Below are positions 34,424 to 45,668 of a stretch of 64,000 nt of DNA, in pieces (the first letter of the stretch is position 1; every line of letters starts with the position of its first letter). The position numbers and the translations under genes were made by a program. Origin of the DNA: Pegoplata infirma (lineage: Eukaryota > Arthropoda > Insecta > Diptera > Anthomyiidae); assembly GCA_963921195.1 (NCBI GenBank), contig OY992540.1, forward strand, positions 172,517,896 to 172,581,895, in the 5' to 3' direction. Under the pieces are notes generated by a model. That model was not told the DNA's origin. It saw nothing but the letters and a program-made list of their open reading frames with translations, and ran no database searches.

Positions 34424-34946
34424 TAGTGCCCCCATTTCCCGGTTCTCGGTATTCCCGGTTCTGGTAACGGTTTCCCGGTTCTAGATATATTCCCGGGAAT
34501 ACCGGTATTCCCAGTTTTGATCCCGGTACCGGTTCTCAAAAACCAAAAAATTAATAAACCATAAAATATTTAAATTACACTATTTAATCAGTGTTTCAGA
34601 AATATTTAGTTGTGTTTGTAAAATTATTCGAAAAACATGTAACTATTTTTTCTTAAATTCAAAAAAAAAAATGGAAATGGTATTTTTCACAAGTTTTCTA
34701 TTTTTTTTTTTGGTAAAAGCAAAGAAAAAATTTTAATTGTACAAAATATTACAAAATATACATACCGGTAGTCCCGGGAATACCGTCAGAACCGGAACCG
34801 GGAATACCGGGAATGAATTAAGAACCGGGAAACCGGTACCAATTCCCGGTAATACCGAGAACCGGGAAACCGGTAGCAATTCCCGGAAATACCGAGAACT
34901 GGGAATACCGGTATTCCCAGTACTACGGTACTGACCGTAGGCACTA
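34424..34946. mobile_element. hAT-like element, CCCGGTT-type repeats
   Basis: TAGTGCCCCCATTTCCCGG and CCGTAGGCACTA ends are flanked by GTACCTAT (34416-34423) and GTACCTAC (34947-34954), 7 of 8 identical. TTCCCGGT, ACCGGGAA and AATACCGG repeats fill the first and last 150 bp. Ends are closely related to the elements at 25676 and 63553 (TAGAGCC / GGCTCTA with CCGTAGGC), but the repeat motif differs. Length 523 bp; the apparent G/T/P-rich peptides are repeat translations. Confidence 0.8.
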
Positions 34947-34953
34947 GTACCTA

Positions 34954-35182
34954 CACTCAAAATAATTCTACATTAAAGGGTTTAGTATGTGATTTTGTAC
35001 AAAAATCTACTAATTATTTACTAATTTTAGTATCTTCAAAGTACTAAAATTAGTCATTTTTACTGGTTTTCAATAAATTTAGTAAAAAATTTTAGTATTG
35101 GTTACCAATTTCTGCACTAGGTCCTTTTGAACTAAAATTTAGTTAAATTTTTAGTATTAAATACCCACGTTTTTTTTTGGTG
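34954..35182. mobile_element. TA-flanked MITE with CACTCAAAAT ends
   Basis: CACTCAAAATAATTC on the left and TTTTTTTTTGGTG on the right are imperfect inverted ends next to TA (34952-34953, 35183-35184). ACTAAAATTTAGT-type motifs (TTTAGTA, ACTAAA) are repeated about ten times inside 229 bp. Confidence 0.55.
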
Positions 35183-35377
35183 TATACAAAAAGTTTAAAT
35201 GCTTTAAAACATCGTCCGACAAAAATGAAAAAAGTCGTTAATAACGAAATGGATAATATACGTTTTAAACTAGAGAATAAATGAAATAAAACTGCATTTA
35301 CAGTTTTTCATTTCGTGATCTTGTTTCCTTTTAAAAGGACTTCAAAGTTTTAGATGATTAAATTTTATAAAATATTT

Positions 35378-35857
35378 TTTTTTTTTTTTACTTTGAGCCA
35401 ACACTCAGGGGATGCCCCCTACTAATGCAGTGCATTGTGTTGGTATTAGGAAAATAGGTTATGGGGAGGAGGATAGAGTGAGTAGTGTTTATGGACATTT
35501 ATTTTAAACTTTTCCAGATCGTAGCTGACTGGGAAGACTTCTGCGGGGAGTGAATTCCACATACGACTTGTTCGACTGAGAAACGAATTTTCTCTGTAAT
35601 ACGTTGTGCGGTTCATTGGACAGTCGACAACAAACGGATGTGATCTACTGGATTGACGAGTGTTACGAACGTACACCCGAGTCTCGGGAATAAGTTCACC
35701 CATTTCAGCAGAGCACTTACCATGATAATATCGGTAGAACAATGATGCACAACCCACGTTCCGACGATGCTCCAACGAATCAATAGAGTTGGATATCCTA
35801 CTGTCATTGATAAGCTTCAACGCACTCCTTTGCACCCGGTCCAGAAGCTTCAAAATA
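35378..35857 (-). pseudogene. 3' end of a non-LTR retrotransposon (RT C-terminus), 5' truncated
   Basis: Read on the minus strand, a 135-residue frame (35853-35446) matches the C-terminus of the RT pseudogene at 17860-19533. Shared blocks are LLDRVQR, NSIDSLEHRRNVGC, FYRYYHGKCSAE, SRSHPFVVDCP and the terminus PPPHNLFS, with roughly one residue in six changed. The shared 3' UTR and a poly(A) tail (poly(T) at about 35378-35390 on the plus strand) follow. The 5' break near 35857 abuts satellite sequence, as in a typical truncated reverse-transcribed copy. No catalytic motifs remain. Confidence 0.9.
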
Positions 35858-35859
35858 GA

Positions 35860-36150
35860 TTTTTTTTAATAAAAAAAAATGAGTCAGAAGCTGAGACTTT
35901 CTATTTGAAAAATATCCTAGAAGCTTTGACTTTGTCTATAAGAAAAATATCTCAGAATCTGAAACTTTTTTGTAGGAAAGATGTCTCAAAATCTGAGACT
36001 TTATTATAGAAAACCTGTCTCAAAACCTTAGACTCTTTCTACAGAAAAAATGTACACTATTTCTATTAGAAAAATATCTCAGAATTTATGGCTTTTTCTA
36101 TAAGAAAAATGTCTCAGGATCTTAGACATTTTCTGTAGGAAAAATGTCTG
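35860..36150. repeat. 35-bp satellite, decayed fragment D
   Basis: Units such as ATGTCTCAAAATCTGAGACT, AAATATCTCAGAATCTGA and CTTTTTCTATAAGAAAAAT recur with a spacing near 35 bp. They are much more diverged than in the other three blocks. Confidence 0.8.
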
Positions 36151-36159
36151 TTTGGTGGG

Positions 36160-36290
36160 ATCATTTTCCACCAAAATTAAATTTTTTTGACTTTAATAAG
36201 TTAGTCAAGTAAAATAATTTATAATTAGAAAAAAAAATTAAAAAAAAAATTTGGTTTATATTGAAAAATATTTTCTTAGGGCAAAACTTT
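36160..36290. repeat. fragment of hAT-like foldback T1
   Basis: CCACCAAAATTAAATTTTTTTGAC, AAGTAAAATAATTTATAATTA and TTTGGTTTATATTG parallel the T1 arm near 32745-32850 and 43200-43300. No ends remain. Confidence 0.5.
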
Positions 36291-36985
36291 AACCCCGGCA
36301 CGGGCTAATATTTTTCGATTTGGCTAAAAATGTATACATAAAGTTTATAGACCAAAACGAACCATAATTTAGGCGGCGATCGAAATTTGATTCGTGCCAC
36401 CCTAATATATATAATATGTATGTATCGTCACTTTAATGTGTTTTGTCAATGTTTACATGTGACATTTGCCATAAATCAACTTCAAATAAGATGCTAAAGC
36501 GCACACACTCAAAAAAATACTTAACTTAAACTTTGGAAAAATTTTCTTCAAAATAGTTTATAAATTTTCCCACAACTTAGTTTAATTTAACTAAAAATTG
36601 GGAAATTTTCTTAACTGTTAGGAAAAAATTTTAGTTCATGTATTGTTAAGTAGTCTATAATGTTCCTTATATGGAACTCCCTAATACATGGAAAAAATTC
36701 TTAGCGCCAAAGAAATTTTCCCTAAATTATTGAAAAAAAATCTTTATTTTTAAGACATATTTCTTAAAACAAAATTTAGTTCAAAAAATTCAGTTTTAGG
36801 ACGTAATTTACTATCAATTAGTTCATCATATTTATCTTCTTTAATTTGAGGAAGTTTTTTTTTTCACTATTTTAGTAAATTTTTCGCAACTTTGGAAAAT
36901 ACTGTTTTCTTTTTTTGTCATGCTTATTTGTGCAGTTCAAATTTGGTTTATTATTTGAAGTATATGAATAAAAAAAGTTTGAACC
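36291..36985. other. AT-rich gap, possible decayed MITE
   Basis: CACTCAAAAAAATACTTAAC at about 36506 resembles the CACTCAAA-ended MITEs, and AACTTA/TTAAG motifs recur to about 36860. I could not fix a right end or a duplication. No gene. Confidence 0.35.
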
Positions 36986-36989
36986 TCTA

Positions 36990-38187
36990 TAACAAGTAAT
37001 AAATTTAATGTTATATATGGTTTTGAATTGAGAAAAGTGTGAAAGAAAAATTTTTAATTTTTCTAAAAATTTAAGACATCCTGGTTTGTTTCTTACTAGT
37101 TTCATATTATCCAGTTATAATAATCTTCAGAAAAACTTTTAATGTCAAATTTATTTAGTTAATAGTCAATAAAACTCTATATGTAAAAATTATTAACAGA
37201 TCGCAGCCGACAAGGATTGAACTCATCATCATCTGTAATCATTGGCGTAGATAGCCCTGTCTGGGGGGGGCTTAGCCCCCCCCAGAATAATTTTAGCCCC
37301 CCCCAGAATTTTAATCATTCACAATTTTTTTTTAATAATTTAATGATTTCATTAATTTTTGCAACAATAAATAATAATAATGAGTCTTTAGGACTCGTTA
37401 TGATTATTCTACGAGTCTTAAGGACTCGTAATGATTATTATATTAGATCTAATAGTTTTTCCCATTGAAAAATAGTCTGAATTATTGCAAAAAGTTTTTA
37501 TATGAATCTGATGTTTTTGTCAGTAATAAAAACTTCACCGAATCTTAGGATTTTAACTTCAGGAAAACATTTTAAGTTCTTTGATTTAAAAAAGTTTATA
37601 AATTCTAAGTGGTTTTTTATAGACAAAAGTTATTGGAAGAAAGAATCTGAGAATTTTGACTTATAATCATCAACATTTTCGATCATTAGAACTTTTTCTT
37701 GAAAAAAATCATAGTAATCTAATGATTTTACTATAGGAAAAACATTAAAAATCTTTAATTTTCATAACATATCTGGGAGTTCTAAATTTCCTAAAAATCT
37801 TCAGAATCAAAATTTGTTTAAAAAAAATATGAAATTTAAACCGCTTTCGGAGGCCATTCGTTTCTAGGACACCTAGACACATGATGAAGGGAACGCTTCA
37901 GAAATAGGTCTGGGGTTTTCTATTAAAAAAAAAAAACCAAAAATTCAAAAAATGTGGGGGGGCTTTAGCCCCCCCCCCAGAAATGTTGGCTTCCTACGCC
38001 AATGTCTGTAATACTTTGCTATTAACTGCTTGTAACGTACAATCACTCTAGACCGATACGCCAAGTAGGCTGTTAAGCAAGTATCAACTAAATCTGATTT
38101 TTTCAATTCGAGTGTGGTTGTTGCTGTTGTTTTTTCTAACAGAAGACTTGTTATTGTAATTATGTGTAAACAAACTTTTATTTTTAG
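36990..38187. repeat. repeat R, copy 1, interrupted by a hAT-like element
   Basis: GTTATATATGGTTTTGAATTG, TTTCATATTATCCAGTTATAA and CAGATCGCAGCCGACAAGG to TCTGTAAT (37239), continuing at 38005 with ACTTTGCTATTAACTGCTTG and TCTAGACCGATACGCCAAG, match the palindromic copy at 53925-54555. Copy 2 lacks the hAT-like element, so it gives the empty site. Non-coding. Confidence 0.75.
37240..38004. mobile_element. hAT-like element, GGGGCTTAGCCCC-type repeats
   Basis: CATTGGCGTAGATAGCC and the mirror CTACGCCAATG are flanked by a perfect 8-bp TCTGTAAT (37232-37239, 38005-38012). The second copy of repeat R near 54214 has TCTGTAATACTTTGC uninterrupted, proving the duplication. GGGGGGGCTTAGCCCCCCC palindromes lie just inside both ends. 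Length 765 bp; no coding. Confidence 0.85.
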
Positions 38188-38628
38188 TACACCCAAAAAA
38201 TTACATAGTTGATGATTACTATTTTTTCAACTATGTCATAGGTGAAATAGCCCCAACTATGTCATAGTTGATGTGACATAGTTGTTGCTGACTATGTGTC
38301 ATTTAAATTTACAAATTAACTATGAGAAAAGTTAATAACAACGATGTGTTTGATAAACATAGGTAAACAACTAGGCCCATAGTAATTAATAACTATTTAA
38401 TTGTCGTTTTTTATAAAATTTAAGCATAGTTAATATTTACTATGTAATTTAATAAATAGTAGGGTGTTCAGTCGATTAATTCTTGTTCGATTAATCGAAC
38501 AATTTTAGACGAATAATTGTTCGATTAATTTAAAATTGCTATTTTCGATTAAAGGATTAATCGAAGAATTTATTCCGATTAATCGAATAATCCCTATTAA
38601 TTAATTAATTAATTAATAATATTATAAA

Positions 38629-40661
38629 TCTGATTGTTGGTTTGTCTGTCTGTCTGTCTGTCTGTCTTTCTGTCTGTCTATCTGTCTGTCTGTCTGTTCC
38701 GCAATAAGTAAAGAACGGCTTAACCGATTTTCATGAAATTTTCACCAAAGATAGTACTAACCGAGGCGGGAACTACAGGCCATAAGCGACCGCGATCGGA
38801 CAAGGGGGCGTAAAATGCCACGCCCCTATGTACCATGCTAAAACTATATCTGCCTGTCTGGCAATAATGGAAAAACGGCTGAACCGATTTTCATGAAATT
38901 TTCACCACGGATAGTACTAACCCAGGCGGGAATTATAGGCCAAAAAAATCCGCGATCGGAAAAATAGGCGTAAAATGCCACGCCCCTTTGTTTTGTATTG
39001 AAACTATATCTGCTTGTCCTGCAATCATTGAAAAGTGATTTAAGCGATTTCACTGACATTTTTACCACAGATAGTACTAACCGAGCCGGAAACTATGATC
39101 AACAATAGAGGGCGATCGAAAAAAGGGGCGTTAAATGCTACGCCCCTTTTTATTGCACGAAAAGTTATTTCTAAATAACGCTTCAACGGCTGAACTGATT
39201 TTCATGTATTGTTCACCACATATAGTATTAACCGAAGCGAAAACTATGAGCCACAATAGAGGGCGAGAGAAAAAAGGGTCGTAAAATACCATGCCCCTTT
39301 GTATTACATTAAAATTTATTTCTTCCTGTTCCGTTATCACGTATAAACGGCTGAACCGATTTTAATGATATTTTTTATCAAAGAAACTATAGATTATAAT
39401 AGAGCGCGTATGGACAAAGGGGCGGAAAATGCCACGCCCCTTTGTACTATACTGAAAGTTTTTTCTGCATGTTCCGTAATCATGCTTAAACGACTATACC
39501 GATTATAATAAAAAATAAAATAGCGCGCTCCTCTTTATTTTATTGAACGCTATTTCTGTCTAAAATTAAATGAAATATTTACCATCGAGGCGGGAACTAT
39601 AGATTAATAGAGCGCGTTTGGACAAAAGGGGTGTAAATTGACACTCGCCTTTGTACTATACTGAAAGTGTTTCTGCATGTTCCTTAATAACGCTTAAACG
39701 TCTAAACCGGTTTTAACAAAATTTTTTGCATAGATAGTACTAACAGAGGCGGGAACTTTAGTTTGGTATCAACTGCCAATCCTTTTGCAATGTACTGAAA
39801 GTTCATTCTGCCTTTCAGTAATCACGCTTAAACGCTGAACCTGATGTTATTATAATTTTCACCACAGTTAGTACTTATTGACACGGAAACTATAGACGCA
39901 CCCCTTTGTATTAAATTAAAAAAAAATATATTTTCCTGTTTCCCGTTGAACGATATGCCATATTAGCCCGCGATTAGACAAATGGGAGTAAAATGGCACG
40001 TAAATTTTTAATATACATAACGCTATTTCTGGCTTATTTGCTATCATGCAAAAACGGCTTAACTCCTTTAAATACTACTGTTAGAATTAACTGAGCGCGA
40101 ACTATTTGCGATATCAGAACCTGAAAACGGTTGAGCCGATTTTAATGAAATATTCTACATAAATAGTGCTATAGACAATATTAAACTGCGATTTAAAAAA
40201 AGACATATAATGACACGCCCCTTTGTACTTTAGTGAGAGTTGAGCAAATTTAATTGCAAATTTCTTCACGTGCTAACCAATAGGGGAACTATAGGTCACA
40301 TGAGACCAAAATTGAAATAAATGCGTTAAATGCCACACCCACTTGAACTACAGTAAAAGTTATGTCTTTATTGATGTTTTCACTACATAAAGTGCTAACC
40401 GAGAAGGGAACTATATATAGGTTCCTTTTAAAAGCCATTTAAGAAATACATTAATATTAGGTTTGTTCCCATGACGGAGGAACACGTATAACCATGTTCC
40501 CGACGCTAAGCAAAATCGAAAAAAAATTTACTAAACCTCATGAATAGGTTTATATTTACCAGTGAAAAGCTACGAAGAAGTAGATAAACTGACTAATAAA
40601 AAACTCATTCATTACAAAATATTTTTTTTAACCCGGGCAACGCCGGGTGCAAAACAGCTAG
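38629..40661 (+). mobile_element. Helitron-like element 3
   Basis: The 3' end has ACCCGGGCAACGCCGGGT (a hairpin) then GCAAAACAG and CTAG at 40658-40661 followed by T. This is a form of Helitron terminus common in arthropods. The 5' TC is placed at 38629 (TCTGATTGTTGG) but could be at 38591. A (GTCT)n tract follows, then a decayed tandem array with AACGGCTGAACCGATTTT, ACCACAGATAGTACTAACCG, GGCGGGAACTAT and GGGGCGTAAAATGCCACGCC units of about 150 bp to about 40420. No Rep/helicase coding. Confidence 0.6.
38643..38697 (+). repeat. (GTCT)n microsatellite
   Basis: Mostly GTCT units with two variants (TTTCTGTC, GTCTATCT) lie at the 5' end of Helitron-like element 3. Confidence 0.9.
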
Positions 40662-41574
40662 TAATAATATATGGTTTTTCTGGAAATATGTATAATTTTT
40701 TAAAAGTTTGAAGTCCAATAAACAAATCAAATATATGTTACCTTTGGAATTAAAAATAAAAACAGTCATGTTGACTTGAGTGGCCCCTATTTTAAATTTG
40801 TTTTCGGATTTTCGTTGCTCCTGAAGCTTGGATTTGTTAAACGACCTAAGTAAGTACCTGATAAAATTTTAGGCCAAATCGGCTAACTGTATGACCGCGC
40901 TAAAATCTGTCAAAGCTTTAAATTTTAGGAAAAAACGCACTAAGTTATAAAAAAATAAAATTACAAATTTAAAATTTTCCTAAATGTAGTCAGATAATTT
41001 GTGTGATATCGGTAATCAAAATAATTTGTCAAAAAAAAATTGTTATTGAATTCTACACATTTTACAAATCTCTGAAATGATTTTTTTTTTAATTTTCTTA
41101 AACAAATTAGCAGAAAACTTAAATGTTGATACAATTTAAAATGATTTTAATTTTGTTTTTTTGTTGTTAATAAAATGTTAAAATACTTGTAATTAATGTT
41201 GTTTATTTACTCAACTACCAATTTTTTTCTAAAATTGTCGAAAAAAAACCTTGTAATTTAGAAAATTTCTGAATTTGTAATTATTCGATTAATCGAACAA
41301 TTTTAAAATTTTATTCGTTTAATCGAATAATTTTAAAATGGCAAATATCGATTAATCGTTTAATCGAACAATTAAAAAACCCGATTAATTGAACACCCTA
41401 ATAAATAGTTAATTATACCCTATAATTTGTATACAAAAAAAAAACAAAATTTTGAGTTTTTTTATTTATAAACATTATTTTATTAATATTGCATATAAAC
41501 TGCGTACACCAATATTGTAGGATCAAAAGCCAACCTGCAAATATGAAAAAAAAAACATTATTTTGTAATCTTTT

Positions 41575-43946
41575 TATACCCTCCACTCTAGTGATAGAGG
41601 GTATATATAAGTTTGTCATTCCGTTTGTAACACATCGAAATATTGGTCTAGGACCCCATAAAGTATATATATTCATGATCCTTGATCGATTTTAAGTCGA
41701 TCTAGCGATGTCCGTCCGTCCGTCTGTCTGTCTGTTGAAAACACGCTAACTTTTGAAAGACTTTATGGAGTCTCCTGAAGTTTGACATATATGTTGGGTA
41801 TTTACCGGGTCAGGTTGGTATTGCAATCCAGCCAAATCGGTCCAGTGGTTCAAAAGTTATGAGCAAAAGAGTAAATTTCGGGAAGGGAATTTTGCGAACT
41901 TTAGAGATTAAAACCACTATAACTTTCGAAAGACAGTGCTGAGGGTGCTGAAACGCGTTACATATCTTTGTCGTTCCCCAAGTCTATTTGGTTTTGAATT
42001 TCAGCAAAATCGGTTCAGTGGTTCAAAAGTTATAAGCAAGGCTCTGAATTTCAGATTTTTTCACCTTAAACAGTTGAAAACTCGTTAAACAAGTTTTAAC
42101 AAGCATGGTGAAATACCAGTTTTTTTTTTTAACTTGTTGTTGTTTGTTTTCCTGCCGTGGGGTGCAGTTTAGTTGTTAGACAAGTAAATATTTGTTATTG
42201 TTTTTGTTTTTGTAACTGTATGTAACGGTGTATAGTAAGTATTTTTGGAAAAAAATCAAATATTAGTTTGTTTTTGGTTTTTAAAGACTAGGATGGTAAA
42301 ATAAAATGAGGAAAATATGAGAAATGTATTTTTTTAACATATACGTATAGTAGAGTGTCCCTTATTTTGGAAATGTTGGAAATCTTGAGACGGTACCCGC
42401 TCATTTTTTTCCTTTTGACTTAAAAATAACTCAGGAAAAATTTTACGCCCCTAGGACCACGCCTTCCCTACGCGACGGGCCCTTAAAGAGCGGGGCCTAA
42501 AAAATCATTTTTCCATACAAACCAAAAAATTTTTTTTTTGATTTTTAATTTTTTTGTTATTATTTATTATATTACTTGGTTTGCTTATTCACAACAAAAA
42601 ATTTGATTTTGGTGGGATAAGTCTTTCAGCGCTAAAAAATTTTTCGCAAAAAAAAATTTTGAGCCGCCGGGGTCCTACAGTAAAAAATTTTTAAAAAATA
42701 TTTTTTTTTAGTTTTGACCAGCAACGGTTTTAGCTGCTATGTTGCTTTAAATGATATATATTCATAAAAAAATATTTTTTGTATCTGTGACATCTTAATC
42801 GTGTTCTAAAAAAGGGTAAAAAATGCATTGATGATTTTTTTCGATACACGATAAAAATGTCACAAATATGAATAATATTTTTTTTGGAATATATATCATT
42901 AAAAACAACATAAAAACTAAAACCATTGCTTTTCAAAACTAAAAAAAAATATTTTTTAAAAATTTTTTACCGTAGGATTCCTACGGCTCAAAATTTTTTT
43001 TTTCGAAAAAGATAAAGATGTCACAGATATGAATAATTTTTTTTTTGGAATATATATCATTTAAAGCAACATAGCAACTAAAACCGTTGCTGGTCAAAAC
43101 TAAAAAAAAATATTTTTTAAAAATTTTTTACTGTAGGACCCCGGCCGCCCAAATTTTTTTTTTGCGAAAAATTTTTTAGCGCTGAAAGACTTATCCCTCC
43201 AAAATCAAATTTTTTGTCGTGAATAAGCAAACCAAGTAATATAATAATTAATAACAAAAAAATTAAAAATAAAAAAAAAATTTTTTTGGTTTGTATGGAA
43301 AAATGATTTTTTAGGCCCCGCTCTTTAAGGCCCCGTCGCGTAGGGAAGGCGTGGTCCTAGGGGCGTAAAATTTTTCCTGAGTTATTTTTAAGTCAAAAGG
43401 AAAAAAATGAGCGGGTACCGTCTCAAGATTTCCAACATTTCCAAAATAAGGGACACTCTAACGTATAGGTATAAAACAACAAAAATATTTTACAAATTAA
43501 TTTTGTTACTCAAACAAATAGTACACTAAAAAAAATATTTACACTCAAAAAAATGTTACACTCAAAAAAAATGTTTTTTTTTAATTTAATTATTTTTTTT
43601 TTAATGAAATTCACACTCAAAAAAATGTTGACAGTCAAAAAAATTTTACACTCACAAAAAAAATTTTACTTAAAATAATATATTTCTAATAAATATTTAC
43701 ACTCAAAAAAATTTTACACTCAAAAAAAATTTTTTTTTTTTTAATTTAATTATTTTTTTTTATTAAATTCACACTCAAAAAAATTTTGACAGTCAAAAAA
43801 ATTTTACACTCACAAAAAAATTTTACTCAAAATAATATATTTCTAATAAAAATTTGAAATGCATTTTTTTAGAAAATTACTATCAGATAACATTGTGGAG
43901 GGTATTCATAGATTCGACCAAGTCGAATTTAATTTTTCTACTTGTT
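41575..43946 (-). mobile_element. inverted repeat A, copy 1 (interrupted)
   Basis: This is the reverse complement of copy 2 at 45669-46964. It starts TATACCCTCCACTCTAGTGA and ends TAATTTTTCTACTTGTT. Without the 1110-bp T1 insertion and its duplication it is about 1.25 kb, and almost every base I compared agrees with copy 2. The main difference is a shorter GTCC/GTCT microsatellite. The inner end ATTCGACCAAGTCGAATTTA is itself a dyad and resembles terminal sequences widespread in calyptrate flies. No coding. Confidence 0.8.
42351..43460. mobile_element. hAT-like foldback T1, intact copy
   Basis: TAGAGTGTCCCTTATTTTGG and its mirror are flanked by the perfect 8-bp ACGTATAG (42343-42350, 43461-43468). 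Copy 2 of repeat A has the unoccupied ACATATACGTATAGGTAT (read on the other strand), confirming the insertion. Long arms carry GAGACGGTACCCGCTC, CACGCCTTCCCTACGCGACG and TTGGTTTGCTTATTCAC. The centre has CACGATAAA-type hairpins with an arm piece duplicated at 43005-43140. Length 1110 bp; non-coding. Confidence 0.9.
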
Positions 43947-43969
43947 TATATTTTGTATAGGAAACACGT

Positions 43970-45469
43970 CAAAAATTCTGACATTTTCGTAGATATAATG
44001 TCTCAATTTTTGACATTTTTTCTGTCGAAAAATCTTAAATTTTAAAACATTTTTTCCATAGACAAATCTCAGAAATTGAGATATTTTTCTCTAGAAAATA
44101 TGTTGAATACTGAGACATTTTTTCTACAGAAAAATTTCATATTCTGAGACATTTTTTTACAGAGATAATTTAATATTTTTAAAACATTTTGTCTATAAAA
44201 AAATCAGATTTTGAATAAAAAATCCGAAAAAAATATCAGACTTAGACATTTTGTCTATAGAAAAAATTTTAGAACAATTCTAAGATTTTGAGACATTTTT
44301 TTATAGAAAAATTCTCAAATTCTGAGACATTTTTTCTATAGAAAAAATTTCAGATTCTGAGATATTACTTCTATAGAACAAATCTCATATTCTAACACAT
44401 TTTTCAATAGAAAAATTATCAGACTGAGGCATTTTTTCACTAGAAAAAGATTCTGAGACATTTTTTCTATAGAAAAAGTCTAAGATTCTGAGACATTTTT
44501 TCTATAGAAAAAGTCTCAGATTCTGAGACATTTTTTCTATAGAAAAAGTCTCAGATTCTGAGACATTTTTTCTATAGAAAAAGTCTCAGATTCTGAGACA
44601 TTTTTTCTATAGAAAAAGTCTCAGATTCTGAGACATTTTTTCTATAGAAAAAGTCTCAGATTCTGAGACATTTTTTCTATAGAAAAAGTCTCAGATTCTG
44701 AGACATTTTTTCTATAGAAAAAGTCTCAGATTCTGAGACATTTTTTCTATAGAAAAAGTCTCAGATTCTGAGACATTTTTTCTATAGAAAAAGTCTCAGA
44801 TTCTGAGACATTTTTTCTATAGAAAAAGTCTCAGATTCTGAGACATTTTTTCTATAGAAAAAATCTCAAGTTCTGAGATATTACTTCTATAGAACAAATC
44901 TCATATTCTAACATATTTTTCAATAGAAAAATTATCAGACTGAGGCATTTTTTCACTAGAAAAAGTCTCAGATTCTGAGACATTTTTTCTATAGAAAAAG
45001 TCTCAGATTCTGAGACATTTTTTCTATAGAAAAAGTCCCAGATTCTGAGAATTTTCTTTAATAGAAAAAGTCTCAGATTCTGAGACATTTTTTCTATAGA
45101 AAAAGTGTCAGATTCTGAGCCATTTTTTCTATAGAAAAAGTCTCAGATTCTGAGACATTTTTTTTATAGAAAAAGTCTCAGATTCTGAGACATTTTTTCT
45201 ATGACATTTCTTCTATAGAAAAAGTCTCAGATTCTGAGCCATTTTTTCTATAGAAAAAGTCTCAGATTCTGAGACAAGTCTCAGATTCTGAGACATTTTT
45301 CTATAAAAAAAAGTCTCAGATTGTGAGACATTTCTTCTATAGAAAAAGTATCAGATTCTGAGACATTTCTTCTATAGAAAAAGTCTCAGACTCTGAGACA
45401 TTTCTTCTATAGAAAAAGTCTCAGATTCTGAGACATTTCTTCTATAGAAAAAGTATCAGATTCTGAGAC
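43970..45469. repeat. 35-bp double-dyad satellite, block B
   Basis: The monomer is GTCTCAGATTCTGAGAC followed by ATTTTTTCTATAGAAAAA. From about 44456 to 44860 eleven or so units are identical; flanking units are diverged. A higher-order repeat is visible: the segment with GAACAAATCTCATATTCTAAC and ATTATCAGACTGAGGCATTTT occurs at 44375-44450 and again at 44890-44965. Originally continuous with block C at 52511. Confidence 0.95.
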
Positions 45470-45668
45470 GTGTTTTGTTTTTGCTCCGATAAATAATAGC
45501 AAACAATATAGTTAAAGTGCATTTAAAAATCAAATATTTTTTCTATAACATGCGAAAAGACGCTGTTTTCATTTAAGTAGCTAATGTTATTTAAATGGAA
45601 CATTTATACAAACAAAAATCAAAAAAAAAAAAAGAAACAAAATATCCAATTTAAAATTTTACTTAAAA

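Larger units (their letters stand above)
38460..41400. mobile_element. hAT-like element, CGATTAATCG-type repeats, with Helitron-like insertion
   Basis: TAGGGTGTTCAGTCGATTAA and TTAATTGAACACCCTA ends are flanked by a perfect 8-bp ATAAATAG (38452-38459, 41401-41408). TTCGATTAATCGAA-type palindromes crowd both ends (38470-38590, 41280-41390). The remainder of the left half is Helitron-like element 3. 40670-41270 is AT-rich native sequence without coding. Confidence 0.85.

Noticed and set aside
34733..34960. G/T/P-rich peptides on both strands
   Set aside because: They come from the ACCGGGAA/CCCGGT subterminal repeats of a hAT-like element.
43970..45469. CRISPR-like array of 35-bp units
   Set aside because: The whole unit repeats, including the part that would be a spacer; it is a satellite.
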